A DNA stretch of 64,000 nt from Gordonia zhenghanii (GCF_021738965.1 NZ_JAKKOQ010000001.1:62001-126000); one strand, 5' to 3'; counted from the stretch's first letter, positions 9,414-18,262 are shown. Translations and numbers: made by a program. Notes: generated by a model not told the origin, from the letters alone.

Positions 9414-10159
9414 GCATCTTCCTGTGGGGCGTCCTCCCCTATCTGGCGTTGATCGCGGTGATCGGCGGCACCGTCTGGCGGTACCGGTACGACAAGTTCG
9501 GGTGGACGACGCGCTCGTCCGAGCTCTACGAGTCCCGCCTGCTGCGCATCGGATCGCCGCTGTTCCACTACGGCATCCTGATGGTGATCGCCGGGCACGC
9601 GATCGGCCTGGTGATCCCCGAGTCGTGGACGCATGCGGTCGGCATCAGCGAGACCGCCTATCACTGGGTCGCCGCCGTCGGCGGCGTCATCGCGGCGATC
9701 GCCGCCCTCGTCGGCGTGGCCATCCTGATCTATCGACGGCGCACCGTCGGACCGGTGTTCATGGCCACCACCCGCAACGACAAGCTGATGTACGCCGTGC
9801 TGCTCGCCGCGCTGCTCGCCGGCAGCTACATCACGCTCATCGGGATGATCGACCCCCACGGACCGGGCGTGAACTACCGCCAGACCGTCTCCCCGTGGTT
9901 CCGCTCGATCTTCGTGCTGCAACCGGACATCTCCGCGATGGAGGCCGCGCCGCTGCGCTTCCACATCCACGTCGTCATCGGCATGTGCATGTTCATCCTG
10001 GTGCCGTTCACCCGGCTGGTGCATATCTTCACCGCGCCGCTGCACTACCTGTTCCGCCCCTACATCGTCTATCGCAGCCGCGATGATCAGCCGGCTCCGG
10101 GCAACGCTCCCCCGCGTCGCGGCTGGTCGCCCATCGGAGTGAAGGATCGCGATCGATGA
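9410..10159 (+). CDS. narI: Nitrate reductase gamma subunit NarI (cytochrome b)
   Basis: Membrane dihaem cytochrome b that oxidises quinol and passes electrons to NarH. 249 residues with about five hydrophobic segments. Haem-ligand histidines are visible in LFHYGILMVIAGHAIGLVIP (first pair) and in FHIHVVIGMCM followed by TRLVHIFTAPLHYLFRP (second set). The gene overlaps narJ and narK by ATGA. Confidence 0.95.
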   Translation: MSIFLWGVLPYLALIAVIGGTVWRYRYDKFGWTTRSSELYESRLLRIGSPLFHYGILMVIAGHAIGLVIPESWTHAVGISETAYHWVAAVGGVIAAIAALVGVAILIYRRRTVGPVFMATTRNDKLMYAVLLAALLAGSYITLIGMIDPHGPGVNYRQTVSPWFRSIFVLQPDISAMEAAPLRFHIHVVIGMCMFILVPFTRLVHIFTAPLHYLFRPYIVYRSRDDQPAPGNAPPRRGWSPIGVKDRDR

Positions 10160-11385
10160 CCGCCCCCAGCGTCTCGACCGGCGCTGCCGTCGGCGGACAG
10201 ACCCGTAACCTCGCTCTCGCCACCGCCGCCTTCGTGATCAGCTTCTGGGCGTGGAACCTCGTCGGACCGCTCAGCAAGTACTACACCGAGGCGATGGACC
10301 TGTCGGCCGGCCAGAAGTCGGTGCTCGTCGCCGTCCCGATCCTCGTCGGCTCGCTGGGTCGAATCGCAGTCGGCGTCCTCACTCCGAAGTACGGCGGGCG
10401 AGTCATGTTCCCCGCGCTGCTGCTGCTGACCGCGCCGTTCGTCGTCCTCCTCGCCGTCGCCAGTAACCTCGGCTCGTATCCGATGATGATCGTGATCGGC
10501 TTCTTCCTCGGCATCGGCGGCACCACGTTCGCGGCGGGCATCCCGTTCGTCAACAACTGGTTCGAACCGTCCCGGCGGGGTCTCGCGACGGGCATCTTCG
10601 GTGCGGGTATGGGCGGCACCGCCCTATCGGCGTTCTTCACCCCGCGGTTCGTCACCTGGTTCGGCTACACGACGACCCACATTGTCATCGCCGTCGCGCT
10701 CGTCGTCATGGCTGGCGTCTGTTGGACGTGGATGCGCGACGCGCCGTCGTTCGTGCCGAGCACCGAACCGGGTCTGCCTAAATTGGTCGGCGCACTGAAG
10801 CTGCCGATCACCTGGCAGATGTCGTTCCTGTACGCGGCGGCCTTCGGCGGGTTCGTCGCCTTCTCCACGTATCTGCCGACGTATCTGAACGACGTGTACG
10901 ACATCACCGACCCGGCGGCCGCGGGAACCCGCACCGCAGCATTCGCGATCGCGGCGGTCATCGCCCGCCCGGTCGGCGGCGCGTTGTCGGACAAGTTCGG
11001 CGCACGCACGATCACCGCGATCTCGTGCGGCGGCGCCGCCTTGCTCGCCGTCTGGATGATCAGCAAACCCGCTCTCGGGTCCGGTCTGGCCGCCGTCGAC
11101 TTCATCGGTATGGCGATCATGATGGGCCTCGGGTCGGGCTCGGTGTTCGCATGGGTCGCGACCGCGTCGCCCGTGGCGCGCGTCGGCGCAGTCACCGGCC
11201 TCGTCGGCGCCGCCGGCGGCCTCGGCGGATTCTTCCCGCCACTGGTCCTGGGCGCCACCTACGACGCGACGGCCCACTCGTACACGATCGGCCTCGTGCT
11301 GCTCGTTGTGTTCGCCGCCGTGGCCTGCTTGTTCACCCTGTTCGGTATTCCCCGTAAGCACGACGAGTCCGAGGAGAAGTCATGA
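10156..11385 (+). CDS. narK: Nitrate/nitrite transporter NarK (MFS)
   Basis: Major facilitator superfamily protein of the nitrate/nitrite porter family, 409 residues, about 12 membrane segments. Family signatures are the nitrate-signature-like glycine-rich helices GAGMGGTALSAFFTP (about residues 150-164) and GLVGAAGGLGGFFPP (about 345-360), plus conserved arginines in GSLGRIAVG and IARPVGGALSDK. It overlaps narI by ATGA, so import or nitrite export is made together with the reductase. Direction of transport (nitrate in, nitrite out, or exchange) cannot be told from sequence. Confidence 0.94.
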   Translation: MTAPSVSTGAAVGGQTRNLALATAAFVISFWAWNLVGPLSKYYTEAMDLSAGQKSVLVAVPILVGSLGRIAVGVLTPKYGGRVMFPALLLLTAPFVVLLAVASNLGSYPMMIVIGFFLGIGGTTFAAGIPFVNNWFEPSRRGLATGIFGAGMGGTALSAFFTPRFVTWFGYTTTHIVIAVALVVMAGVCWTWMRDAPSFVPSTEPGLPKLVGALKLPITWQMSFLYAAAFGGFVAFSTYLPTYLNDVYDITDPAAAGTRTAAFAIAAVIARPVGGALSDKFGARTITAISCGGAALLAVWMISKPALGSGLAAVDFIGMAIMMGLGSGSVFAWVATASPVARVGAVTGLVGAAGGLGGFFPPLVLGATYDATAHSYTIGLVLLVVFAAVACLFTLFGIPRKHDESEEKS

Positions 11386-11723
11386 GTTCGGTATCGCTGC
11401 CAGTCGTCGTCGACGAGTTGCTGTCTCAGGCGCGAACGGCGAGTTCCGGGCGGTCGGCGCGCACCGTCCGCGGGCACGCCGAGCACAGGCTGCGGCACAC
11501 CGTCATCGCGTTAGCCGCCGGCAATGGACTCTCCGACCATGAGAGCCCGGGCGAGGCCACCCTCCAGGTACTCCGCGGCACGGTCCGGCTGACCACGCCT
11601 GACGGCGAATGGCGTGGCACCGCAGGCGATCTCGTCGACATCCCGAACGTCCGGCACGGATTGACGGCCGACGAGGACTCCGCGGTGATGTTGACGGTGG
11701 GTCTCGGCGGCTCTCGCGTCTGA
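11382..11723 (+). CDS. Small cupin-domain protein at the end of the nar operon
   Basis: 113 residues, single cupin barrel. The motif region around HESPGEATLQVLRGTVRL and the second motif GDLVDIPNVRHGL are recognisable; the first motif has one His followed by Glu and not the usual His-x-His, so metal binding is uncertain. It overlaps narK by ATGA, a strong sign that it belongs to the nitrate operon. Its role there is unknown; a redox, nitrite or NO-related sensor or a detoxifying enzyme is conceivable but only inferred. Confidence 0.82.
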   Translation: MSSVSLPVVVDELLSQARTASSGRSARTVRGHAEHRLRHTVIALAAGNGLSDHESPGEATLQVLRGTVRLTTPDGEWRGTAGDLVDIPNVRHGLTADEDSAVMLTVGLGGSRV

Positions 11724-11795
11724 GATTGATCCAGCCCGTTTGCTTGTCCTCCGATCGGAGTAGTTGAAACAGACGAGCGTGTCATCCGAACGAAC

Positions 11796-11801
11796 TACAG
11801 T
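11796..11801 (+). promoter_or_regulatory. Putative -10 element for the WS/DGAT gene
   Basis: TACAGT lies eight bases before the GTG start at 11810. GGAGGG sits directly in front of the GTG with only one base between, too close for normal ribosome binding, which favours a leaderless start. Confidence 0.4.
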
Positions 11802-11809
11802 CGGAGGGT

Positions 11810-13183
11810 GTGACAACTTCCCGAGTGACACCGTACGACGCCACTTTCACCTACGCCGAGTCCGAGCGGGTCCGATCGTCGATCGTGACTGCATACGCAT
11901 TCGATGAGAGCTCCGTCGACTCCGCGGAACTCGTCGATCAGGTCGCACGGCGCGCCGCTGCCGTGTTGCGCCTTCGCCAGCGAATGGTCCGGGCACACCT
12001 GGACATCGGCGACGCCTATTGGACCGAGGTTCCGAATTTCGACGCGCGCACGCATATCGAGGCCCGCCCCTCCATGGGGTGGGAGAGGCTCGTGCGCTTC
12101 ATGACCGACCTGCACGAACTCGACTTCGACCACGACCGCCCGCTCTGGCGCGTCTACATCGTGCGCGACGTGAAAGGCGTCGAACCGACGGGCCGCCCCT
12201 GCACCGTGGTCGTGCTCCGCTTCCACCATTCGATGGCGGACGGAATGGGTGTGGCGTCGATCGCCCGATCGTTGTTCGGACAACCACTGGCACCGGCCGC
12301 ACCTACCACCGAAAACGGGCCGGTGAGTCGCGGCAAGATCACCGCCATCGAGTTCGCTCGGGGATTCATCCGACCGTTCCTGATCGTCGCTGACGTCTGG
12401 CGATTGTTCACGGTGAGCCGGCGCGCCGCCAAGGACCGGAAGGCGGGCGTGTGGACGATGCCCGACGCGCAACCGCGCGCCACCGCGGTGAACCAACCGT
12501 GCGGTCCCGACCGGGACTCCGCGATCATCTTCGAGTCCGTCAGCCGAGTACGCCGCGTCGCCCACTCCATCGGATCTATGTCGGTGAACGACGTGGTACT
12601 GAGCGTTATCGGCCGCTCGATGGCCGCACACCTCGGCGAGCCGGAGCAACCACTCGCCGCAAGTGTCCCCATCTCGGTCAGGGACCTCGTCGATCCCGCC
12701 ATGCGGAACGCACTGGGATTCGGGACCGTTCCCCTGAGCCCAGATCTCCCGTTCGAGGAGCAGGTCCAAGCCGTGCATGATCGTGTCCGGTCCGAGCGCA
12801 CTCGGCTCAATCTCCCGACTTTCGCTGCCATGTATTCGATCCTTCCGCGCCTGCCGGGATTCGCGTACCGCCTCCTCTACCGGCGCGGACAGGCGCGTGA
12901 GGCGCGAGGCCCCAAGCCCGGTCCCACACAGCTGCGCATCAGCACCATTCCGAAGGGCCCGTCGGACTCGTGGACCCTCGCGGGCCAACTCGGCGTCGCC
13001 TGCTTCGGTGTGACACCGGTGGCCGACGGACTGGGCGTCAACCACACCGTCTCGACCTTCGGCGACAACCTGGCGATCGGAATCATGGCCGACCCCGCGC
13101 AGCTAAACGACCTCGACGGCTACGTCGCCACTCTCCGCGCGAACCTCGACGAGGTGATCGCCTCATACGGGCGCTCCGCCTGA
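11810..13183 (+). CDS. WS/DGAT-family O-acyltransferase
   Basis: Probable wax ester synthase/diacylglycerol acyltransferase making triacylglycerol or wax esters from acyl-CoA, as in storage-lipid-accumulating actinobacteria. 457 residues starting at GTG. The catalytic HHxxxDG motif is intact (FHHSMADGMG, about residue 140). Also visible are PLWRVYIV, NDVVLSVIGRSMAAHL and the C-terminal DUF1298-type block (GVTPVADGLGVNHTVSTFGD). The acceptor alcohol and chain length cannot be predicted. It ends 3 bp from the convergent gene at 13187. Confidence 0.9.
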   Translation: MTTSRVTPYDATFTYAESERVRSSIVTAYAFDESSVDSAELVDQVARRAAAVLRLRQRMVRAHLDIGDAYWTEVPNFDARTHIEARPSMGWERLVRFMTDLHELDFDHDRPLWRVYIVRDVKGVEPTGRPCTVVVLRFHHSMADGMGVASIARSLFGQPLAPAAPTTENGPVSRGKITAIEFARGFIRPFLIVADVWRLFTVSRRAAKDRKAGVWTMPDAQPRATAVNQPCGPDRDSAIIFESVSRVRRVAHSIGSMSVNDVVLSVIGRSMAAHLGEPEQPLAASVPISVRDLVDPAMRNALGFGTVPLSPDLPFEEQVQAVHDRVRSERTRLNLPTFAAMYSILPRLPGFAYRLLYRRGQAREARGPKPGPTQLRISTIPKGPSDSWTLAGQLGVACFGVTPVADGLGVNHTVSTFGDNLAIGIMADPAQLNDLDGYVATLRANLDEVIASYGRSA

Positions 13184-13186
13184 CTC

Positions 13187-13861
13187 TCACTCCCCGCGCG
13201 ACACGTAGTACGGGCGGGGACCGCGCCACCCGTACTTCAGGGAGGCCAGACGCGCCACGATCACCAGCAGCGCGCAGATCAGCCCCATCCATCCGCGATA
13301 CCAGTCGAAGGCCATGAGCGTGGACGCCACGACGGCTCCGGCGAACGCGGGGATCGCGTAGAGCGGCTCGTCGGTGCGCAGGATCGCGGGCACTTTCCCC
13401 GACAGGACGTCGCGGATGATGCCGCCGCCGACGCCCGTGGTGAAGCCGAGCAGAGCCGCGACCGTCGGCGACGCACCCCACGCGTGGCCCACGGTGGCGC
13501 CGACGACGACGAACATGCCGAGGCCGATCGCGTCCGTGACGTCCAACGGCCACCGCGTCAGCCGCGGCGGCGGATGCCAGAAGAAGATGATCAGGCCGGT
13601 GGCCGCCGCAGCCGCGAGGAACTTGAGGTCGGTGAATGCAGTCGGCGGGGTGTTGCCGACCATGATGTCGCGAATGACGCCGCCGCCGAGCGCCGTGCTG
13701 ACAGCCAGAAACACGATGCCGACGATGTCCAGGTTCCGTCGTACGGCCAGGAGCGCGCCGGACGCCGCGAACGCGACGGTGCCGATCATCTCGCCGACCT
13801 CTTGGACGACCGATGCCGCATGATCGATGTCGGCGGCCAACACCGCCTGCGCAACGCTCAT
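13187..13861 (-). CDS. TRIC-type (UPF0126) membrane protein
   Basis: Small integral membrane protein made of two repeated three-helix halves, each with a glycine-rich loop: ALGGGVIRDIMVGNTPP in the first half and GVGGGIIRDVLSGKVPA in the second. This is the signature of the TRIC/YicG family, whose bacterial members form trimeric cation channels. 224 residues from the ATG at 13861, chosen because GAGGAG lies six bases upstream; an ATG at 13894 is an alternative. Some relatives have been linked to glycine uptake; the substrate here is unknown. Confidence 0.88.
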   Translation of the reverse strand: MSVAQAVLAADIDHAASVVQEVGEMIGTVAFAASGALLAVRRNLDIVGIVFLAVSTALGGGVIRDIMVGNTPPTAFTDLKFLAAAAATGLIIFFWHPPPRLTRWPLDVTDAIGLGMFVVVGATVGHAWGASPTVAALLGFTTGVGGGIIRDVLSGKVPAILRTDEPLYAIPAFAGAVVASTLMAFDWYRGWMGLICALLVIVARLASLKYGWRGPRPYYVSRGE

Positions 13862-13935
13862 CGACGTCTCCTCACCGACTGGCTTGTCCTTCATGTGGAG
13901 CGTAGTCACCCCCGCACGAGCGGCCCGCACCTCGG

Positions 13936-13941
13936 TACAGT
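13936..13941 (+). promoter_or_regulatory. Putative -10 element for terD-aim24 fusion (leaderless GTG)
   Basis: TACAGT, six bases, then GTG at 13948. No ribosome-binding site precedes the GTG. This is among the clearest leaderless arrangements in the window. Confidence 0.45.
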
Positions 13942-13947
13942 GAACCT

Positions 13948-15327
13948 GTGAGGCAGTTGTCCCCCGGCGAGAATCAGCCGCTCCCGTCATCGACGATCCG
14001 TGTGCAGGTCCGCTCGGCCTCCCCGGTGAACACGTCGGCAATCCTCGTGACCGACAACGGACGCGTCCGCTCAGACGCCGACTTCGTCTTCTACAACCAG
14101 CCGTCCGCACGCGGTGTGCAGTACCGCGACGAAGGCTCCGTCGACACGGTCACCGTCGACACCACCGCCGTCGATCGCGACGTGTCGACGATCGCTGTCA
14201 CCGCGAGCCTCGACGGCACCGGCCCCAGTTCGTTCGCAACCGCAGGAGCGCTGCAGGCGACAGTGTTCGACGCCGCGGGCACCGCGGCCGCCGACTTCAC
14301 CGTTCCCGGACTGACGAGCGAGACCGCCGTCGTCTGCCTCGAGGTGTATCGACGCGGCGACCAGTGGAAGGTCCGCGCCGTCGGACAGGGCTACGACAAC
14401 GGGCTGTCCGGGCTGGCGACGGCGTTCGGCATCACCGTCGATGACGACCCCGCGCCGCAGAACGCACCGCGCATGACCGATCCTCAGCCGTGGCCGCCCA
14501 CCGCCAGTCCCACACCGCAACCGCCGACACCGTCGCCGGTCCCCAATCCCGCCGTGGCCCCCGTCGCCGCGGGCCGTACCCCAGGAGGGTCCATGCAGAG
14601 CGAACTCTTCGCCCCCGACCACGCCGAAGTACAGGCGCAGGGCATCACGAAGCAGGGCAGCAAGATGTGCCGCGTCGGACTCAACGGCGACGTGATGGCC
14701 CGTCAGGGTTCGATGGTCGCTTACCAGGGCGACCTGCACTTCGAAGCGCTCGGTTCAGGCGGCATCGGCCGAATGGTCCGCCAGGCCGTAACCGGTGAAG
14801 GCGTTCCACTGATGAAGGTCTCCGGTCGAGGCGACCTGTTCCTCGCCGACAACGCCTCCGACGTCCATCTGATCGATCTCGACGGGTCGGACGGCCTCAC
14901 CATCAACGGCTCCAACGTGCTGGCCTTCGAGCCGTCCCTCCAATACAACGTCGAGCGCATGAACGGCGCGGGCGCGATGAGCAATGCCGGCATGTTCAAC
15001 TGCGTGTTCACCGGTCGCGGCCGGATCGCCATCACTACGAACGGCTCCCCCGTGGTGCTGAACGTCGCGGGCGACACCTACGCCGACCCACAGGCCGCCG
15101 TCGCGTGGTCCTCGAGTCTGCGGACGTCGGTCAAGACCAACGACAACTTCGGCCTCAACACGCTCCTCGGACGCAGCACCGGCGAACGATTCACCCTAGC
15201 GTTCGCCGGACAGGGATTCGTCGTCGTCCAACCGTCCGAGCAGCCGCCCGGCGGTTTCATCGGCGGCACTGGCCAGGGCAAGGACGCCGGAGTCGGTGGA
15301 GCGCTCGGCGGCTTCCTCGGACGCTGA
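13948..15327 (+). CDS. TerD-AIM24 two-domain fusion protein
   Basis: 459 residues from a GTG. The N-terminal part (about 15-165) resembles the TerD/TerZ calcium-binding stress fold, with VFYNQPSARG and the EGSVDTVTVD strand. A proline-rich linker (about 175-205) follows. The C-terminal part (about 210-445) matches AIM24/DUF124, a TRAP-like beta-barrel fold, beginning MQSELFAPDHAEVQAQGITK. The end is glycine-rich (GGALGGFLGR). No signal peptide or membrane helix is seen, so it is probably cytoplasmic. Function is unknown; TerD domains are linked to envelope and tellurite stress responses. Confidence 0.85.
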   Translation: MRQLSPGENQPLPSSTIRVQVRSASPVNTSAILVTDNGRVRSDADFVFYNQPSARGVQYRDEGSVDTVTVDTTAVDRDVSTIAVTASLDGTGPSSFATAGALQATVFDAAGTAAADFTVPGLTSETAVVCLEVYRRGDQWKVRAVGQGYDNGLSGLATAFGITVDDDPAPQNAPRMTDPQPWPPTASPTPQPPTPSPVPNPAVAPVAAGRTPGGSMQSELFAPDHAEVQAQGITKQGSKMCRVGLNGDVMARQGSMVAYQGDLHFEALGSGGIGRMVRQAVTGEGVPLMKVSGRGDLFLADNASDVHLIDLDGSDGLTINGSNVLAFEPSLQYNVERMNGAGAMSNAGMFNCVFTGRGRIAITTNGSPVVLNVAGDTYADPQAAVAWSSSLRTSVKTNDNFGLNTLLGRSTGERFTLAFAGQGFVVVQPSEQPPGGFIGGTGQGKDAGVGGALGGFLGR

Positions 15328-15383
15328 GAGTCGCCGATGCGGACCCAGAAGCGCGAACTCTTCCGGGCATCGTGACCTGGCTC

Positions 15384-15402
15384 TTTCAAGGGCTTCTTGA
15401 AA
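15384..15402. terminator. Possible bidirectional terminator hairpin
   Basis: TTTCAAG-GGCTT-CTTGAAA is a perfect 7-bp stem with A/T-rich ends in the 113-base gap between the convergent terD-aim24 and MocR genes. The short stem makes it a moderate candidate. Confidence 0.4.
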
Positions 15403-15440
15403 CTGGCATCGACCCCGACCCCGGGTGCTGATACCCCTCG

Positions 15441-16841
15441 TCACGACTCCAGAATCACCCGCAACGCCGACGCGAACTCGCCGGCGTCTCGCCCGCCCAG
15501 GCGCGCGTAGTTCAGCACGAGCCCGGACACCGCGTGCTGCGAGGATTGACTGCTCAGTGATCTCGTCCGCCACCCGGCCGCCTCGAGCGTACGAACCACC
15601 TCGTCGTCGTCACGTTCCGGCAGCAGCACGCACAGGTGCAGGCCTGCTTCGACCCCGGTCACCGCGAGGTCGGGACACTCCCGGCCGAGCGCCGCGACGA
15701 GCCGCGCCCGTCGGTCGCTGTAGACGCGGGCGGCCCGCGCGAGATGACGATCCATCGCGCCCGATCCGATGAACTCCGCCAACGCGTCGGCGGGCACGGA
15801 CGACGGCCCCCGACGGTGCACCGCGAGCCACCGCTCGACGTCGCGGCGCAGTGCGGTCGGCGGCAGACACCAGGCGACGCGCAGATCCGGTGACACGGAC
15901 TTAGACGACGTGCCCACGTACGCCACGCTCTCGTCCCCGCCCGGCAGGGTGACGAGCGCGGGCAGCGGAGCGACGCCGTAGCGGAACTCTCCGTCGTAGT
16001 CGTCCTCGATCACTAGAGAACCAGTCCGCCGTGCCCACTCGACCAACGCCACTCGCCGGTCCACGCTCACCCGGTACCCGAGCGGATACTGGTGTGCAGG
16101 CGTGGTGAACACGATGGTCGGTTCGTCGCCGAGGTTGGCGACGTCGAGTCCGTCGGGGTCGGCGGGATGGAACCGAACAGGGAGTCCGTGTTCGCGGGCC
16201 ATGAGCACGGCTCCGCGATATCCGGGGTCCTCGATGTGAAACACAACCGGGCGGTGAGCGGCGAACGCGGCGCACAGCGCGGCGACCGCCGATCGCGAAC
16301 TGTCGAACAGGATCGGGTCCGCCTCGGCGATGCCGCGGTGTCGCCGCAGATGCCCGGACAGTGCCGCGCGCAGCGTGGGGCTCGGCTCCTCCCACGGGTT
16401 CAGTCCGGACAGTCCCGCGGCCGCGGCAGCCCGCATGGCGCTGCGCCAGGCTCGCCCGTCGACCAGCGCCGCGTCGGGAATTCCGGGACGAAGGTCTCGC
16501 TGAGATCGCCCTCGTCGCCGTTCGACGTCAGGTCCGGGACCGGCGTCGTCCCGTCCGCGAGTGCGCGCCCCGGCCTGCGCGGCCTGCACCGCTCCGGCGC
16601 TGACGCATGTGCCCGAGCCGTGCTCGGAGACGACGAAGCCTGCGGCGACCAGTTCGTCGAACGCGCGCACCACCGTGCCTCGAGAGAGTCCAGTCTGCTC
16701 GGCGAGCGCCCTACTCGACGGGATTCGGTCGCCGTCGGCGAGGGCGCCGTCTGCGATGCGGTCGACGATCGCGTCCACCAGATCCGCAGCACCCGCCACG
16801 TAACCGAGGACGAGCGAACCGGGACGAGGACTGCGGGGCAT
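15441..16841 (-). CDS. MocR-type regulator (GntR HTH fused to aminotransferase fold)
   Basis: Transcription factor of the MocR/PdxR subgroup, 466 residues. An N-terminal winged helix (about 15-85; SSRALAEQTGLSRGTVVRAFDELVAAGFV) is joined by an Arg-rich linker to a fold-type I aminotransferase-like domain. The PLP-binding lysine lies in YVGTSSKSVSP, and VIEDDYDGEFRY is the usual Asp/Tyr cofactor region. MPRSPRPGSLVLGYV at 16841 is chosen over an upstream in-frame GTG/ATG because a -10-like TATGCT precedes it by six bases. It is divergent from the aminotransferase at 16919 and may control it; effector probably PLP or an amino-acid adduct. Confidence 0.9.
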   Translation of the reverse strand: MPRSPRPGSLVLGYVAGAADLVDAIVDRIADGALADGDRIPSSRALAEQTGLSRGTVVRAFDELVAAGFVVSEHGSGTCVSAGAVQAAQAGARTRGRDDAGPGPDVERRRGRSQRDLRPGIPDAALVDGRAWRSAMRAAAAAGLSGLNPWEEPSPTLRAALSGHLRRHRGIAEADPILFDSSRSAVAALCAAFAAHRPVVFHIEDPGYRGAVLMAREHGLPVRFHPADPDGLDVANLGDEPTIVFTTPAHQYPLGYRVSVDRRVALVEWARRTGSLVIEDDYDGEFRYGVAPLPALVTLPGGDESVAYVGTSSKSVSPDLRVAWCLPPTALRRDVERWLAVHRRGPSSVPADALAEFIGSGAMDRHLARAARVYSDRRARLVAALGRECPDLAVTGVEAGLHLCVLLPERDDDEVVRTLEAAGWRTRSLSSQSSQHAVSGLVLNYARLGGRDAGEFASALRVILES

Positions 16842-16847
16842 GACGCC

Positions 16848-16910
16848 AGCATAGTGGTCCTGCGAAATTGGCAGAAGTGGATCTACCGTCCCCACCACTT
16901 AGACGGTGGA
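16848..16910. promoter_or_regulatory. Divergent promoter/operator between MocR gene and alaA-like gene
   Basis: 77-base divergent spacer. On the minus strand TATGCT (16848-16853) sits six bases from the MocR ATG. Candidate operator features are agtgg at 16853-16857 and an inverted pair aagtgg (16875-16880) / ccactt (16895-16900) spaced by 14 bases. GGTGGA (about 16905-16910) acts as ribosome-binding site for the plus-strand gene. Operator assignment is inferred from position and symmetry only. Confidence 0.4.
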
Positions 16911-16918
16911 ATAGCGGT

Positions 16919-18148
16919 ATGACAGCGTTCCGACAGTCCGACCGTCTCCGTAACGTCCGCTACGACGTCCGTGGCCCCATCCTCACCGAGGCCATGCGCC
17001 TGGAAGCCGAAGGCCACGACGTCCTGCGTCTCAACCTCGGCAACATGCACCCGTTCGGGCTCGAGGCGCGCCCCGAGATTGTGGACTCCATCGCCGCGAG
17101 TCTCGCTCCCGCGCAGGCATATTCGGACTCTCGCGGGATTCGTCCCGCGCGGGAGGCCGTCGCCGACCATTACCTGCGGCACGGCATCGACGGGGTGTCC
17201 GCCGACGCCGTGTTCCTGGGCAACGGCGTCAGCGAGCTCATCACGCTCACCCTCCAGGCGCTCGTGAACCCCGGCGACGAGATCCTGGTGCCCGCACCCG
17301 ACTACCCGACGTGGACCGGCGCGGTGAACCTGACCGGCGGGGTGCCGGTGCACTACCTGGCCGATGAGTCGAACGGGTGGAATCCGTCCATCGAGGACAT
17401 CGAGTCCAAGGTGACTCCGCGGACCACCGCGCTCGTCATGATCAACCCCAACAATCCGACGGGCGCCGTATACAGCGAGGAGACCGTCCGCGGGATGGCC
17501 GACGTCGCACGCCGCCACGGGCTGATCCTGCTCAGTGACGAGATCTACGAAGAACTGATCTTCGGCGACGCTCGCCATCACTTCGCTGCGCGTGCAGCGG
17601 GCGACGACGTCCTGTGCCTGACGTTCGGCGGCTTGTCGAAGGCCTACCGTGTGTGCGGCTACCGCGCAGGCTGGGTGGTGGCGACCGGGCCACTCCACCT
17701 CGCGACCGATCTCCTCGAAGGCATCACGCTGCTGTCCAACATGCGCGTCTGCCCCAATGTGCCCGGCCAGTACGCCATCCCGGTCGCGCTGGGTGCGGGC
17801 ACGCCCGGCTCACCCCTGCCCGCCGACATCATTGATCCCGACGGACGACTGGAGAACCAACTCGCGCGGACGGCCGAAGCGCTCAACGCGATCCCCGGCG
17901 TCAGCTGCGTCCCACCGCGCGGAGCGTTGTACTGCTTCCCGCGCATCGACCGAGAGATGTTCGGTGTCGACGACGACGAGGAATTCGTCCTCGACCTGCT
18001 CCGCACCAAGCACATCCTGGTCACGCACGGCACCGGGTTCAACTGGCCCGAACCGGACCACTTCCGGATCGTGTGTCTGCCCGACGAGCAGGTACTTCAC
18101 CGCGCCGTCTCCACGATCGGCGACTACCTGTCCGATCGGCGTCGCTGA
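16919..18148 (+). CDS. alaA: PLP-dependent aminotransferase, AlaA-like (glutamate-pyruvate type)
   Basis: Fold-type I aminotransferase of 409 residues, close in length and motifs to bacterial alanine transaminase AlaA. Visible are the N-terminal RYDVRGPILTEA, the LNLGNMHPFG substrate region, PDYPTWTGAVN, the INPNNPTGAVY motif, SDEIYEELIF with the PLP Asp/Tyr, and the PLP lysine in FGGLSKAYRVCGYRAGW. The start at 16919 follows GGTGGA by eight bases; longer in-frame starts are not supported by the family. Likely role is pyruvate/glutamate to alanine/2-oxoglutarate, possibly controlled by the divergent MocR protein. Exact substrate is inferred. Confidence 0.85.
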   Translation: MTAFRQSDRLRNVRYDVRGPILTEAMRLEAEGHDVLRLNLGNMHPFGLEARPEIVDSIAASLAPAQAYSDSRGIRPAREAVADHYLRHGIDGVSADAVFLGNGVSELITLTLQALVNPGDEILVPAPDYPTWTGAVNLTGGVPVHYLADESNGWNPSIEDIESKVTPRTTALVMINPNNPTGAVYSEETVRGMADVARRHGLILLSDEIYEELIFGDARHHFAARAAGDDVLCLTFGGLSKAYRVCGYRAGWVVATGPLHLATDLLEGITLLSNMRVCPNVPGQYAIPVALGAGTPGSPLPADIIDPDGRLENQLARTAEALNAIPGVSCVPPRGALYCFPRIDREMFGVDDDEEFVLDLLRTKHILVTHGTGFNWPEPDHFRIVCLPDEQVLHRAVSTIGDYLSDRRR

Positions 18149-18166
18149 CACGGCCACCGAACGCAG

Positions 18167-18215
18167 AACACCGTCGGCCCCGTCTCCTGACAAGGGAGAC
18201 GGGGCCGACGGTGTT
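18167..18215. terminator. Perfect 21-bp bidirectional terminator
   Basis: The arms 18167-18187 and 18195-18215 are perfect reverse complements (aacaccgtcggcc... and its partner) around the 7-base loop tgacaag. It ends in A/T-rich flanks and sits between the ends of the convergent alaA-like gene and rpsN, so it can stop transcription from both sides. Confidence 0.85.
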
Positions 18216-18225
18216 ATTGCAGTTG

Positions 18226-18258
18226 TTCTCGGATCAGCGCAGAGAGAGGATCCGAGAA
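18226..18258 (-). terminator. Second hairpin directly after rpsN
   Basis: TTCTCGGATC (18226-18235) and GATCCGAGAA (18249-18258) form a perfect 10-bp stem with a 13-base loop, starting five bases after the rpsN stop. With the 21-bp hairpin behind it, this makes a tandem terminator for the ribosomal operon. An autoregulatory or RNA-stability role is also possible. Confidence 0.5.
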
Positions 18259-18262
18259 GAAG

